This document shows, piece by piece, positions 15,711 to 23,920 of a DNA stretch of 35,945 bases; the stretch's first letter is position 1, and each line of letters opens with the position of its first letter. Below the pieces are notes generated by a model that made no database searches, had not been told where the DNA came from, and saw nothing but the letters and a program-made list of their open reading frames with translations. A program made the translations under genes and the position numbers. Source of the DNA: Candidatus Omnitrophota bacterium (GTDB taxonomy: Bacteria > Omnitrophota > Omnitrophia > Omnitrophales > JACROU01); assembly GCA_016214265.1 (NCBI GenBank), contig JACROU010000079.1:1-35945 (forward strand), in the 5' to 3' direction.

Positions 15711-16735
15711 TATCCAAAAAATACCTTGGCCATATCGTAATAATCTTTTGGCACTGTCTTTAACACACCGACAGCATCCTCAAGAGGAACATCGATAATT
15801 TTGTTGCCCTGCAGACTGGCCATTCTTCCGAATTTTTTCGCTTTAATCAACTCAACAGCTTTCACACCAAACCGGGTTCCGAGCACACGGTCAAACGCAG
15901 TCGGCGAACCGCCGCGCTGAATGTGCCCGAGAACGGTCACGCGGGTTTCAAATCCGGTTTTTTTCTCGATCATTTCCCCGAGAGTATTTCCAATTCCGCC
16001 AAGGCGCACGTGACCGAATTGATCCAGTTTTTCTTCCATTTTGACATCTTGATGATTCAGCTGAGCGCCTTCAGCAACCGCTACGATGCTGAATGTTTTT
16101 CCCCGAGAGTGGCGTTTTTTAATGAGCGAGCAAACTTCATCAATATCCACGGGTACTTCGGGAATCAAAATGACGTCCGCGCCGCCGGCAAGGCCTGCCT
16201 CAAGCGCGATCCAGCCTGCGTGCCGTCCCATAATTTCAACGACCATCACCCGGTTATGCGATTCCGCTGTTGAATGAAGACGATCGATACATTCCATCGC
16301 CACATTTAATGCCGTGTCAAAACCAAAAGTGTAATCAGTGCAATTCAAATCGTTGTCGATCGTTTTTGGAACGCCGACAACCGGAAGGCCTTCTTTCGAA
16401 AGTTTGTTGGCGGCGCCCAACGTATCCTCGCCGCCGATTGCGATGAGTCCGATCAAATTATGTTCTCTGAACGTATCTTTAATCTTCTCAACACCTTTTG
16501 GGGATTTGTACGGATTGGTACGGCTGGTTCCAAGAATGGTTCCACCCTTTGGAAGAATTCCGGAAACGGCGCGGGAATCCAAAATTTCGAACTCGTTTTC
16601 AATAATGCCTCTCCAACCATTGCGAAATCCGATCACTTCCCAATCGGCAAGCAAAGCGGTTCTGACAGCTGCACGAATAACAGCGTTCAACCCTGGACAA
16701 TCTCCACCACCTGTTAGAATCCCTATTCTTTCCAT
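15710..16735 (-). CDS. pfkA: 6-phosphofructokinase, probable PPi-dependent type
   Basis: 341 residues. GILTGGGDCPGLNAVIRA, GGTILGTSRTNP, PKTIDNDL, MGRHAGWIALEAGLAGGADVILIPE and HIQRGGSPTAFDR make a complete PfkA. At the phosphoryl-donor site the motif is GGEDT (Asp104) and PKTIDND (Lys124), in numbering that matches E. coli. ATP enzymes of that type carry Gly at both positions, whereas Asp104 plus Lys124 is the pattern of PPi-dependent PFK. PPi donor use is therefore predicted. The reaction would be reversible, serving both glycolysis and gluconeogenesis. GGAG lies eight bases before ATG. It overlaps gmhA by one base. Confidence 0.92.
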   Translation of the reverse strand: MERIGILTGGGDCPGLNAVIRAAVRTALLADWEVIGFRNGWRGIIENEFEILDSRAVSGILPKGGTILGTSRTNPYKSPKGVEKIKDTFREHNLIGLIAIGGEDTLGAANKLSKEGLPVVGVPKTIDNDLNCTDYTFGFDTALNVAMECIDRLHSTAESHNRVMVVEIMGRHAGWIALEAGLAGGADVILIPEVPVDIDEVCSLIKKRHSRGKTFSIVAVAEGAQLNHQDVKMEEKLDQFGHVRLGGIGNTLGEMIEKKTGFETRVTVLGHIQRGGSPTAFDRVLGTRFGVKAVELIKAKKFGRMASLQGNKIIDVPLEDAVGVLKTVPKDYYDMAKVFFG

Positions 16736-16771
16736 CGTAATTTCTCCTCAGTGTTGTTACGAGCTACGAGT

Positions 16772-17338
16772 TCAAGATGCTTTGCGGGCACTGAGCGCTT
16801 CGTAAGACTCGGAATCTTTAATGTTGCGAACATTGACAAAAACTTCAACGTCATTAACCAAATTTAAAAGTCTTTCAAGCCTGGAACGAATTTCTTTTTT
16901 GACCTCATCAGAAAAAACAGGAAGGGTCACTCCGGCCTGAACCACCAGCTTAACTTTGATTTCCGCTTTCTTCTCATATCCTCGGCATTTGAGTGTGAAG
17001 GTCAAAATTTCAGGAAACCGTTTCAGCGTTTTACGAACAACATCTTCAACCGCGCTGACAGAAACCGTGGTACGACCAAGCGGACCGGCATAGATAATAC
17101 CGCCGGCGTAGCGAGTTTGCTTAATCAGTATTTTAGCAAAAGCAAGCCCCATGAAAATGAAAAAAATACCGGCAATTAAAGTCTGAAACGCAGCGCGAGG
17201 ATCTTCATAAATGCGACCCAGATCACGCATCAAATCGTCCCAGGCGACCACGTGAAGCGAAACCATAATCAGAAGGCTTCCGAGCGTCAGAAATGCGAAA
17301 ACCGTAAATACTTTGGTGAAAAGATCAAATACTTTCAT
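16772..17338 (-). CDS. AmaP/Asp23-like alkaline-shock membrane anchor protein
   Basis: 188 residues with two N-terminal membrane segments (about 10-35 and 50-75) followed by an Asp23/Gls24-like domain (about 85-180): [29 protein letters not shown] and [13 protein letters not shown]. AmaP anchors Asp23-type proteins in the membrane of Gram-positives; here anchor and domain are one polypeptide. It starts in the stop of accC (ATGA overlap). A gene of the Asp23 family next to accB-accC is also known in Firmicutes (YqhY), where it is linked to acetyl-CoA carboxylase control, so a related role is plausible. It ends 36 bases before the pfk gene. Confidence 0.8.
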   Translation of the reverse strand: MKVFDLFTKVFTVFAFLTLGSLLIMVSLHVVAWDDLMRDLGRIYEDPRAAFQTLIAGIFFIFMGLAFAKILIKQTRYAGGIIYAGPLGRTTVSVSAVEDVVRKTLKRFPEILTFTLKCRGYEKKAEIKVKLVVQAGVTLPVFSDEVKKEIRSRLERLLNLVNDVEVFVNVRNIKDSESYEALSARKAS

Positions 17339-18696
17339 GATTTTGGCTGGGGTTGAATTTGATTCATCATTTTATCAATAAATCCGGTATTTACATGACC
17401 TTTTTGAAAATTGGGCCGGTTCATAATTCTCATAAGTAGCGGAATCGTGGTCTTGATCGGACCAATCTGCATTTCCGAAAGTGCCCGCGACATTTTGGCA
17501 ATCGCCTCATGACGGTGCGGTGCATATACAATTACCTTCGCGATCATCGAATCGTAATACGGCGGAATCACATAACCAGGATATATGTGACTGTCGACTC
17601 GCACCCACGGACCTCCGGGTGCCAGATACGTTTCAATTTTCCCCGGACTCGGCATAAAATTATTATCAGGATCTTCGGCGTTAATCCGGCATTCAATCGC
17701 AGCACCCTTGGTATGAATATCTTCCTGAGTGAAGGCAAGCTTTTCACCGGCCGCAATGCGAATTTGTTCTTTCACGATATCAATTCCCGTCACAAGTTCC
17801 GTCACGGGATGCTCTACCTGAAGCCGCGTGTTCATTTCCATAAAATAAAAATTTTCATCCTTATCCACCAGAAATTCAATGGTTCCGGCATTTTCGTACT
17901 TCACCGCTTTCGCGATACGAACCGCGGCATCACCCATTCGTTTGCGGGTTTTTTTCGAGAGCGACGGCGACGGCGCTTCTTCGATTAATTTTTGATGACG
18001 GCGCTGAATCGAACAATCGCGTTCCCCCAAATAAACAGTATTGCCGTGCTGATCGGCCAAAATTTGCATCTCGATGTGGCGGGGCTCTTCGATAAATTTT
18101 TCGATATAGACATCGCCATTCCCGAAAGCCGCCTCGGCCTCGGTACGCGCGGTGAGAAACGCGCTGACTAGTTTTCCGTCGTTGTGCGCAACCTTCATTC
18201 CCTTCCCGCCTCCGCCCATCTTAGCTTTGATGATAACGGGGTATCCGATTTTTTTTGCAAAACGAAGCGCTTCTTCCTGATCTTTCAGAACATCGGTTCC
18301 GGGCGTAATTGGAAGACCGGTTTTCTGCACCGTCTGGCGCGCAAGAGCCTTGTCACCCATCAACCGCACACTTTCTGGTTTTGGTCCAATAAATTTGATC
18401 TGGCAGGATTCGCAGATTTCGGCAAAATGAGCGTTCTCGGCCAAAAATCCATAACCGGGATGAATCGCCTCAACATCGGCGATTTCTGCCGCGCTGATAA
18501 TCGAAGGAATATTCAGATAACTTTCAGAACTGGGGGAATTGCCAATACAAATCGCCTGCTGTGCCATTTTAACGTGAAGCGAATCTTTGTCGGCTTTAGA
18601 ATAAACAGCTACCGTTTCAATACCCATCTCACGGCATGCACGAATAATGCGTACAGCGATTTCACCACGATTAGCAATCAGGATTCGATTAAACAT
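17335..18696 (-). CDS. accC: Acetyl-CoA carboxylase, biotin carboxylase subunit
   Basis: 453 residues, the usual AccC length. [24 protein letters not shown] and [18 protein letters not shown] are N-domain motifs; [15 protein letters not shown] is the glycine-rich ATP lid; [15 protein letters not shown] is the catalytic loop with its Glu and Arg. It carboxylates the biotin on AccB using ATP and bicarbonate. It starts five bases after the accB stop, and its own stop overlaps the AmaP-like gene by four. The carboxyltransferase genes accA and accD are not in the window. Confidence 0.96.
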   Translation of the reverse strand: MFNRILIANRGEIAVRIIRACREMGIETVAVYSKADKDSLHVKMAQQAICIGNSPSSESYLNIPSIISAAEIADVEAIHPGYGFLAENAHFAEICESCQIKFIGPKPESVRLMGDKALARQTVQKTGLPITPGTDVLKDQEEALRFAKKIGYPVIIKAKMGGGGKGMKVAHNDGKLVSAFLTARTEAEAAFGNGDVYIEKFIEEPRHIEMQILADQHGNTVYLGERDCSIQRRHQKLIEEAPSPSLSKKTRKRMGDAAVRIAKAVKYENAGTIEFLVDKDENFYFMEMNTRLQVEHPVTELVTGIDIVKEQIRIAAGEKLAFTQEDIHTKGAAIECRINAEDPDNNFMPSPGKIETYLAPGGPWVRVDSHIYPGYVIPPYYDSMIAKVIVYAPHRHEAIAKMSRALSEMQIGPIKTTIPLLMRIMNRPNFQKGHVNTGFIDKMMNQIQPQPKS

Positions 18697-18701
18697 GGCA
18701 G

Positions 18702-19163
18702 CTATGAAAGAGCAACCCGGAAGAGGGGCTGATCAAATTCTACGGGAGTACCGTTTTCCACGAGCATTTCAACGATTTTTCCGCTGACTTCAGATTTAAT
18801 TTCATTCATAAGCTTCATCGCTTCAACAATACACAGCACATCATCGGTCTTGATCGTCGTGCCAACATTGACATATGGGGATTGATCTGGAGCAGGAGCA
18901 GAATAATAGGTTCCCACCATCGGCGAGCGCACCAAAACTTCATTCGCGGCAGCAACAGGCTGTGTTGGAGCAGCCGGCGCTTGCGGCGCAGCCGCTTGAG
19001 GAGCCACAGCTCCTTTGGGTTGATAATAAACTTCTTCGTGGGCAATGATTTGACCGTTTGATTTCTTAAGCCGGATTTTAAAACCGTCTTTTTCGATTTC
19101 AAGCTCGGTCAGTCCATGTTCTTTCATCAAATTGATGATTTCTTTTAACTCCTTAAGATTCAT
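18702..19163 (-). CDS. accB: Biotin carboxyl carrier protein of acetyl-CoA carboxylase
   Basis: 153 residues from ATG at 19163, with GGAGG five bases upstream; a longer frame exists but lacks that site. The layout is an N-terminal helical part ([20 protein letters not shown]), a Pro/Ala linker (about 50-75) and a biotinyl domain with [18 protein letters not shown], where Lys117 is biotinylated. With AccC it forms the first half of acetyl-CoA carboxylase, supplying malonyl-CoA for fatty acids. It overlaps aroQ by 11 bases. Confidence 0.95.
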   Translation of the reverse strand: MNLKELKEIINLMKEHGLTELEIEKDGFKIRLKKSNGQIIAHEEVYYQPKGAVAPQAAAPQAPAAPTQPVAAANEVLVRSPMVGTYYSAPAPDQSPYVNVGTTIKTDDVLCIVEAMKLMNEIKSEVSGKIVEMLVENGTPVEFDQPLFRVALS

Positions 19164-19662
19164 TCCTGCCTCCAAAGTTGTCATTCAAACATTTTGTTAG
19201 CGCTTCCAAGCCTAGCAAGTAACTATCTAAGCCAAACCCAGACACTTGTCCGACACAAACCGACGCCGTCAGGGAAACATGCCGAAACGGTTCCCTCTTG
19301 TAGATATTTGATAGATGCACTTCCACAGCAGGAACGCTGACCGCCGAAATCGCATCCCGAATAGCCACGCTGGTGTGGGTATAAGCTGCAGGATTGATGA
19401 GAATGCCTTGTATGCCCCGGCCGGATGCTTTGCCAATGAGATCGACGATATCACCCTCATGGTTAGACTGGATTATTTCCAGGCCAACCCCTAACTGCTT
19501 GGCCTTTTCCTGAAGCTGCCGGTTGATATCGGATATGGACAATTTTCCATAAATTTCAGGCTCTCGAGTTCCCAAAAGATCGAGGTTGGGTCCATGGATA
19601 ATCAAAATCTTCTTTCTTTTGGGGAACGATGATGATTTTCGACTTTGTGTCTTTTTCTTCAC
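19153..19662 (-). CDS. aroQ: 3-dehydroquinate dehydratase, type II
   Basis: 169 residues if GTG at 19662 is used (GGAG five bases upstream); an earlier GTG at 19692 shares one base with the preceding stop (TAGTG) but has no close ribosome site. Type II fold motifs are all present: [18 protein letters not shown] (catalytic Tyr of the lid), [28 protein letters not shown] and [17 protein letters not shown] (catalytic His). It makes 3-dehydroshikimate in the aromatic-amino-acid pathway. A basic N-terminal tail (about 20 residues) precedes the fold. Its position directly upstream of accB is an operon arrangement with no evident functional link. Confidence 0.93.
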   Translation of the reverse strand: MKKKTQSRKSSSFPKRKKILIIHGPNLDLLGTREPEIYGKLSISDINRQLQEKAKQLGVGLEIIQSNHEGDIVDLIGKASGRGIQGILINPAAYTHTSVAIRDAISAVSVPAVEVHLSNIYKREPFRHVSLTASVCVGQVSGFGLDSYLLGLEALTKCLNDNFGGRNES

Positions 19663-19691
19663 AGATTCTCCACTTTTTTCCCACTTTAGCA

Positions 19692-19850
19692 CTAAAGTGA
19701 CTGTGCTTCCTCCACTAACATGACTGGGATCCCATCTTTTATGGGATATCGCTTACGGCAGGCAGAGCAAATCAGAAAATTATTCTCTAACTTTACCTCT
19801 TTTTTACAGATTGGACAAGCCAAAATATTTAACAACTCCCGATCCACCAT
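19692..19850 (-). CDS. Trm112-like (UPF0434/YcaR family) zinc-ribbon protein
   Basis: 52 residues: start ATG at 19850 with an AGGAGGAAGC site just upstream; stop TAG at 19692-19694. [17 protein letters not shown] has the first Cxx[21 protein letters not shown] the second, followed by the YPIxDGIPxML end typical of the Trm112/YcaR family. In bacteria its partner is usually unknown; it is often linked to lipid A or murein genes. It lies between the flippase-like gene (15 bases upstream) and aroQ. Confidence 0.93.
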   Translation of the reverse strand: MVDRELLNILACPICKKEVKLENNFLICSACRKRYPIKDGIPVMLVEEAQSL

Positions 19851-19864
19851 ATTGCTTCCTCCTA

Positions 19865-20932
19865 TCAACTCTTTGTTGATGCTTCAAACTCCTCCTGCGA
19901 ATGAGACAACTCCTCGATAACGTCCACTGAAGCAATTTCCTTGAACAGTACCAGCTTCCTCATCACATAAACAAGACCGCCGGCAATGCTAAGCACTACC
20001 AAAATGAAATAATTCAAAATTGACAGCGCAAAAGCCTGTTCCGAAGTACAGAAGTGAGAAAAAAGATAAACATAAGCACCTTCCCGGACACCAAGACCAT
20101 TTAACGAGGGGGCCATACTAACGGTTCCAATAATCGGGACTAAAATAAAGAACACCCAAATCGGAATGGATACTTTGAGACTTAAGGCTAGAAAATAATT
20201 CACGATGATAAACAAACTCTGCGAAATAAGAGAAAGCAAAAGTCCTGTCGCCACGGCTCCGGGATGTTGTTTATACCCGTAAACGGAATGATAAAGATTC
20301 TTAAGTTTTTCTCGAAATTTTTCGGAAGGAATCAAGAAAGCCACAAATTTAAACCGTTTCGCAACCCGCCGGCTTGCAAAAAACACCAGCACAACCAATG
20401 ACACTGTTGTCATAGCAATGATGGCATCCGTAATTTTAGGATTATTTAGCTGTGCTCTAAAAAAAATCAACGCAAGCGAAGCCAGGCCAATCAAGGTAAA
20501 AAGACCCAAAACACGGTCCACAAAAATAGCGGAAAATGATTCCAGTTTTTTCCCGGTAATCTTATACGCGTAATAAGCCTTCACCGCATCACCGCCGATG
20601 GATGATGGAAGAAGATTATTAAAAAACACGCCAATTAAGCCGATTGAAAATAGATTTTTGAGGGAAATAGCCAAATGTTGTACGGCCATGATAATTTTCA
20701 GACGGTAAGTAACCACACAAAACGCAGCAAGAAAAATTCCGAAGGCTTCAATAAGATTATCCCACTGGGCTTCCAGGAGTATTCTGCCAACATCATGCAG
20801 TTTGGAGCGGAACATAAAAATAATAAGAGCCAACGCTCCCAGACTGATGGCAATACGGCAAACAGCAAAGAAAATCTTTTTGATGGATTCCAGAGTCGTT
20901 GTAGGCATATTTGGTTTTTGGCTCACCACCAC
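19865..20932 (-). CDS. Lysylphosphatidylglycerol synthase transmembrane-domain (UPF0104/flippase-like) protein
   Basis: 355 residues with about eight hydrophobic segments. FFNNLLPSSIGGDAVKAYYAYKITGK and the later NGLGVREGAYVYLF are the signature of the LPG_synthase_TM / UPF0104 family: the flippase domain of MprF and stand-alone relatives near glycolipid genes. No aminoacyl-transferase domain follows, so lysyl-PG synthesis is not implied; lipid or isoprenoid glycolipid transport is inferred. The start is uncertain: three GTG codons at 20932-20924 follow GAGG, and ATG at 20908 gives the first residues of the conserved part. It is the first gene of an operon through aroQ, accB and accC. A leader with a terminator lies directly upstream. 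Confidence 0.88.
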   Translation of the reverse strand: MVVSQKPNMPTTTLESIKKIFFAVCRIAISLGALALIIFMFRSKLHDVGRILLEAQWDNLIEAFGIFLAAFCVVTYRLKIIMAVQHLAISLKNLFSIGLIGVFFNNLLPSSIGGDAVKAYYAYKITGKKLESFSAIFVDRVLGLFTLIGLASLALIFFRAQLNNPKITDAIIAMTTVSLVVLVFFASRRVAKRFKFVAFLIPSEKFREKLKNLYHSVYGYKQHPGAVATGLLLSLISQSLFIIVNYFLALSLKVSIPIWVFFILVPIIGTVSMAPSLNGLGVREGAYVYLFSHFCTSEQAFALSILNYFILVVLSIAGGLVYVMRKLVLFKEIASVDVIEELSHSQEEFEASTKS

Positions 20933-20945
20933 CTCACTGACACAG

Positions 20946-21000
20946 AAAAAAAAAGAGGTTCCTAGCCTGAGTGGGGAAATAAGTAAGCTAAGAACCTCTT
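20946..21000 (-). terminator. Strong intrinsic terminator in the leader of the flippase/acc operon
   Basis: On the minus strand AAGAGGTTCTTAGC pairs with GCTAGGAACCTCTT (14-bp arms, one mismatch-type pair, 20-base loop), followed at once by nine T. This is a textbook rho-independent terminator, but its T-tract ends only about 14 bases before the first GTG of the flippase-like gene. It would therefore stop transcription coming from both the leader promoter and the STAS-PilZ gene. Confidence 0.9.
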
Positions 21001-21037
21001 GTGTTGGGTGAGTAGAGACCCGTAAGTCTCTAGAGCA
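21001..21037 (-). promoter_or_regulatory. Leader RNA segment with hairpin upstream of the terminator
   Basis: Between the inferred start (about 21037) and the terminator, TAGAGAC/GTCTCTA (21013-21032) forms a 7-bp hairpin around TTACGG-like sequence, followed by ACTCACCCAACAC. With the terminator it gives a leader of about 90 bases before the operon. A short RNA that ends at the terminator, or attenuation that lets some transcripts through, would both fit. No recognised riboswitch class. Confidence 0.55.
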
Positions 21038-21043
21038 AAAAAC

Positions 21044-21072
21044 AGTATATCAAAATTGGATTTTAGGGGCAA
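21044..21072 (-). promoter_or_regulatory. Probable sigma-70-type promoter for the leader
   Basis: TTGCCC at 21072-21067 and TATACT at 21049-21044 are separated by 17 bases on the minus strand. The spacing is ideal and both boxes are near consensus. Transcription would begin near 21037 and enter the hairpin leader and terminator. Confidence 0.65.
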
Positions 21073-21103
21073 CGATTTTCGAGGTGGCGCGCGCTAACTT
21101 ATT

Positions 21104-21277
21104 CTAACTTCGCCACTTACGATTCTTGGAATGCTTGAGTTGGTAAAGCCCTTGAAGCATCGGTTCACCCATATAACCTGTGAGAATATCATCCGCTAAA
21201 ATCTGGAATGGCATATTCACATGTTTAATCCGGCTGGACCTCGCATTCGAGGCTTTGACTCTCTGACGGCTTCTCAT
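21104..21277 (-). CDS. Possible 57-residue basic protein, unrecognised
   Basis: ATG at 21277, stop TAG at 21104-21106. It is a small basic reading frame starting MRSRQRVKASNARSSR, with FQILADDILTGYMGEPM in the middle and KHSKNRKWRS at the end. GGAAGGA lies about 11 bases before the ATG, rather far. It follows the STAS-PilZ stop by 33 bases. No family is recognised. It may be a real small protein or a chance frame; the rest of the gap 21038-21310 holds the promoter and leader. Confidence 0.4.
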   Translation of the reverse strand: MRSRQRVKASNARSSRIKHVNMPFQILADDILTGYMGEPMLQGLYQLKHSKNRKWRS

Positions 21278-21310
21278 GACGTGCTGGATCCTTCCAATAG
21301 TGAAACAGTC

Positions 21311-22039
21311 CTACTTTCTAATTAACCGCTGAATATTGGCCCTATCTTCATCCGAAATCCGGTAAAACTGAATGGCAATACCCATCTGCTCTCCATCCAG
21401 ATCAGTCCGGACCACTTTGCCTTCTCCATGAATTTCAGAATCATCATCTAATTTGATTTTCATCTCAAGCATCTTGAAATCGTAAGGATCAATTTTCTTC
21501 GGATTCGCCGAAGAAGGTTCTAAATCGAGATATTCCGCATAAAGCCCGCCTTCACTCAAATTGGTAACAATCGCGCGAAAAACCATTTGCTCACCTTCCC
21601 CGTCAATAAAAGTAAACTCGAGAGGAAATGCCGTTTTGAGGCGGGGAAATTTTCTTTTCTCCTCAACCGGAGGAAGTCCGGTTCGTTCCTTCACCAACTC
21701 TTCAGCAAAAAAATGAACAACTTCATCTTCATCTTTCAAAAAACGAATCTCGGTTGTAGGCACCAGCCGTGAGAACATTTCAACAACAGAATAATTTCCG
21801 CTGACAATTCCGCTTTTAATTCCGCCCCCCAAATTATCAATAATAGCTTTGACACCCAAACTGTCGATAGTTTCCACATCTTTAAGATTGATCAAGAGAT
21901 TGCGCGGTTTAGTGGTCTCGACAAAACGTTGAATATCTTCTTTTCCGCGGATGGCCCACGGGCCGACGAAATCCCCTTTAAGATCCAGGATTTCCACTTC
22001 CCCTACTTTCCTATTTATGATCTGCGGAATATAACTCAT
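21311..22039 (-). CDS. STAS-PilZ fusion protein (c-di-GMP receptor candidate)
   Basis: 242 residues. The N-terminal half (about 10-110) resembles a STAS anti-sigma-factor-antagonist domain: LLINLKDVETIDSLGVKAIID has Ser60 where phosphorylation sites of STAS proteins lie. The C-terminal half (about 125-240) is PilZ: RKFPR (Arg129, Arg133, the RxxxR motif) and NLSEGG (Asn160, Ser162, Gly165, the N/DxSxxG motif) would bind c-di-GMP. It would thus link a second messenger to a phosphorylation-type switch. No diguanylate cyclase is nearby. The site GGAAGG lies four bases before the ATG. The leader upstream can form a strong hairpin. Confidence 0.88.
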   Translation of the reverse strand: MSYIPQIINRKVGEVEILDLKGDFVGPWAIRGKEDIQRFVETTKPRNLLINLKDVETIDSLGVKAIIDNLGGGIKSGIVSGNYSVVEMFSRLVPTTEIRFLKDEDEVVHFFAEELVKERTGLPPVEEKRKFPRLKTAFPLEFTFIDGEGEQMVFRAIVTNLSEGGLYAEYLDLEPSSANPKKIDPYDFKMLEMKIKLDDDSEIHGEGKVVRTDLDGEQMGIAIQFYRISDEDRANIQRLIRK

Positions 22040-22073
22040 TTTACCTTCCCCTTAACTTCCCCTTTATACGAGA

Positions 22074-22111
22074 AGTGGAGATTGCAACCCTTATTGGCTG
22101 CCTTCTCCACT
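22074..22111 (-). promoter_or_regulatory. Structured hairpin in the 5' leader of the STAS-PilZ gene
   Basis: On the minus strand AGTGGAGA pairs with TCTCCACT (8 bp), and inside it GCAGCC pairs with GGGTTGC (six pairs) around an AATAA loop. The stacked stem lies 35-72 bases before the STAS-PilZ start. It has no T-tract, so it looks like a leader or mRNA-stability element rather than a terminator. No known riboswitch consensus is recognised. The rest of 22112-22251 is AT-rich, with no gene seen. Confidence 0.55.
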
Positions 22112-22251
22112 CCTCTCTGTGAGTTAGCTAGGCTCCTTTAGGGTAACAGGAAGCGTACCAAATCCAGAATTAATACTTAAATTCCTGTAACTCATTTATT
22201 TAAAAAGAGATACAGATGTTCAAATTTTGTTGTGATATTAATAAGAATCAA

Positions 22252-22299
22252 ATTAATCGTAACAAAATACCTTCAGTGTAACAGGTTTGTTACGATAAT
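22252..22299 (-). terminator. Hairpin at the end of the nitrite/sulfite reductase gene
   Basis: ATTATCGTAACAAA at 22299-22286 (which includes the stop codon) pairs with TTTGTTACGATTAAT at 22266-22252 (minus strand order), around a 19-base spacer that has its own GTAAC/GTTAC mini-stem. No long T-run follows, so termination strength is uncertain. Confidence 0.55.
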
Positions 22300-23891
22300 T
22301 TGCCTTCGAGGAAATGAGATAACTGTTCAGGGGAATAACGCCAGCAGAAGTCTTTGAATGACTCCTGAGCATGCTTTTCACTCTGGTATATCGCGAGGAT
22401 ATTGCGGATCATTCCGGGAATCAGCACCGCGGGAACGGCTTTCTTGATTTGCCGGCCAAAAGCACGGTTATTTCCCAAACCGCCGCCAAGCAGAATATGA
22501 AACGCTTCAACACGCTGCCCCTCATAATTCGCCAAAGTACCGATAAATCCAACATCTCCAATCTGCGCCTGACCGCACGTATTTGTACAGCCGGTCATAT
22601 TGATACGAATCGAATCTTTGTACTCAGGCAGAAGTTTATCAAGCTCTTCGATCAACCATTTGGATCTGGCCTTCGTTTCCGTAATCGCAAGATTGCAAAA
22701 TTCTTTTCCGGTACAAGTCACCATCCCTCGCCGGAACATATTGCCATTGATCGCAAGCCCGGCGCTGTCCAGTTCTTTAACGAGCGGCGTCACGTTCGCA
22801 TCTGGCACGTTGATAATAATAATGTTCTGATTATTTGTAAGACGCACCTCACCGCTTCCATATTTTTTTGCCAGACGCGCAATGTCTAATCCCTGCTGGG
22901 CCGTAAACCGCCCAACTAAAATTGAAAGACCGACGTAATTTAATCCCTTTTGCTTCTGCGGATGAATTCCAACATGATCACGATACTCGAGCACCGGCGC
23001 CTGCGGCTCTTCAAATCGTTCGAACTTTTTGCCGCAAACTTTCTCAAGCTCATCCCGGAATTTCTCCACGCCCCAATCTGCCATCAAAAATTTGATGCGT
23101 GATTTACGACGGGCATTTCGGTAACCATGTTCACGATAAACAATTGCAATGCCTTCGCAAAGCCGCGCAGCTTCGGCTCTCGGCACGAAAATGCCAAGCC
23201 GCTGAGACATGTGGGGATCGGTGGAAAGTCCACCACCCACCTGCACCAGATACCCCTGTTCCGTTTTGCCATTCATCTTGCGTTCTACACCAATTAAGCC
23301 GACGCAATTAATATCTGGTTGAGAACAGTGAATCGGACATCCGGATATCGACATTTTAAATTTTCTGGGAAGATTCGAGAATGCCTTGTTACCCGTAAAA
23401 AACCGGGTAACTTCCAGCACTTCCGGAGTAGCATCGAAAAGCTCGTGGCCGTCTACGCCGGCAACCGGACATGTGGTCACATTTCTCGGCGTATCCCCAC
23501 AAGCACCGGTCGTCGTAATTCCGACGGCACGAAGACGCTTCACCACCAGGGGAATTGTTTCAATCGTCAAATAGTGATATTGGATATCCTGCCGTGTCGT
23601 GACATCCGCAAAACCATTACCGAATTCCTGCGCGATTTTTGAAATTTCCTCAAACTGTGCGGAAGTAATCTGTCCGCCTGGATTCTTCATCCGCATCATG
23701 AAATGGCCTTCTTTGGGCCTCTGCTGATAGACGCCATACCACTTGAAACGAACCATGTCGTCCATATCAATCGCCGCGAACCCCTCATTTGCGTAACGCT
23801 CCATATCCGGCCACACGTCGAGCCCGTCTTTGGTCTTCTTGATGAGTTCTTCAGGGGTTAATGGGGTCGATGGATTAATGGAATCGGTCAT
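22290..23891 (-). CDS. Ferredoxin-dependent nitrite/sulfite reductase
   Basis: 533 residues from ATG at 23891 (GGGAGA six bases before it). It is a two-repeat siroheme enzyme: FMMRMKNPGGQIT and VTTRQDIQYHYLTIETIP in the first half; VTCTGKEFCNLAITETK and INMTGCTNTCGQAQIGDVGFIG in the second. These give the four Cys (C-x5-C and C-x3-C) for the 4Fe-4S/siroheme site. Ferredoxin would be the donor. NirA- and Sir-type enzymes are hard to separate by motifs; the N-terminal NPGGQIT region resembles assimilatory NirA. No siroheme or nitrate-transport gene is adjacent, so nitrite is only slightly favoured. It lies 29 bases after rdgB. Confidence 0.9.
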   Translation of the reverse strand: MTDSINPSTPLTPEELIKKTKDGLDVWPDMERYANEGFAAIDMDDMVRFKWYGVYQQRPKEGHFMMRMKNPGGQITSAQFEEISKIAQEFGNGFADVTTRQDIQYHYLTIETIPLVVKRLRAVGITTTGACGDTPRNVTTCPVAGVDGHELFDATPEVLEVTRFFTGNKAFSNLPRKFKMSISGCPIHCSQPDINCVGLIGVERKMNGKTEQGYLVQVGGGLSTDPHMSQRLGIFVPRAEAARLCEGIAIVYREHGYRNARRKSRIKFLMADWGVEKFRDELEKVCGKKFERFEEPQAPVLEYRDHVGIHPQKQKGLNYVGLSILVGRFTAQQGLDIARLAKKYGSGEVRLTNNQNIIIINVPDANVTPLVKELDSAGLAINGNMFRRGMVTCTGKEFCNLAITETKARSKWLIEELDKLLPEYKDSIRINMTGCTNTCGQAQIGDVGFIGTLANYEGQRVEAFHILLGGGLGNNRAFGRQIKKAVPAVLIPGMIRNILAIYQSEKHAQESFKDFCWRYSPEQLSHFLEGKLS

Positions 23892-23920
23892 ATAAGTCTC
23901 CCAGGAAATCACGTATTTTA

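Noticed and set aside
19720..19920. Plus-strand 66-codon frame near 19.8 kb
   Set aside because: It runs antisense to the Trm112-like gene, which has two CxxC pairs and an AGGAGG site.
22040..22290. c-di-GMP (GEMM) riboswitch upstream of the PilZ gene
   Set aside because: The conserved core sequence of the GEMM aptamer is not present; only a plain stacked hairpin is seen.
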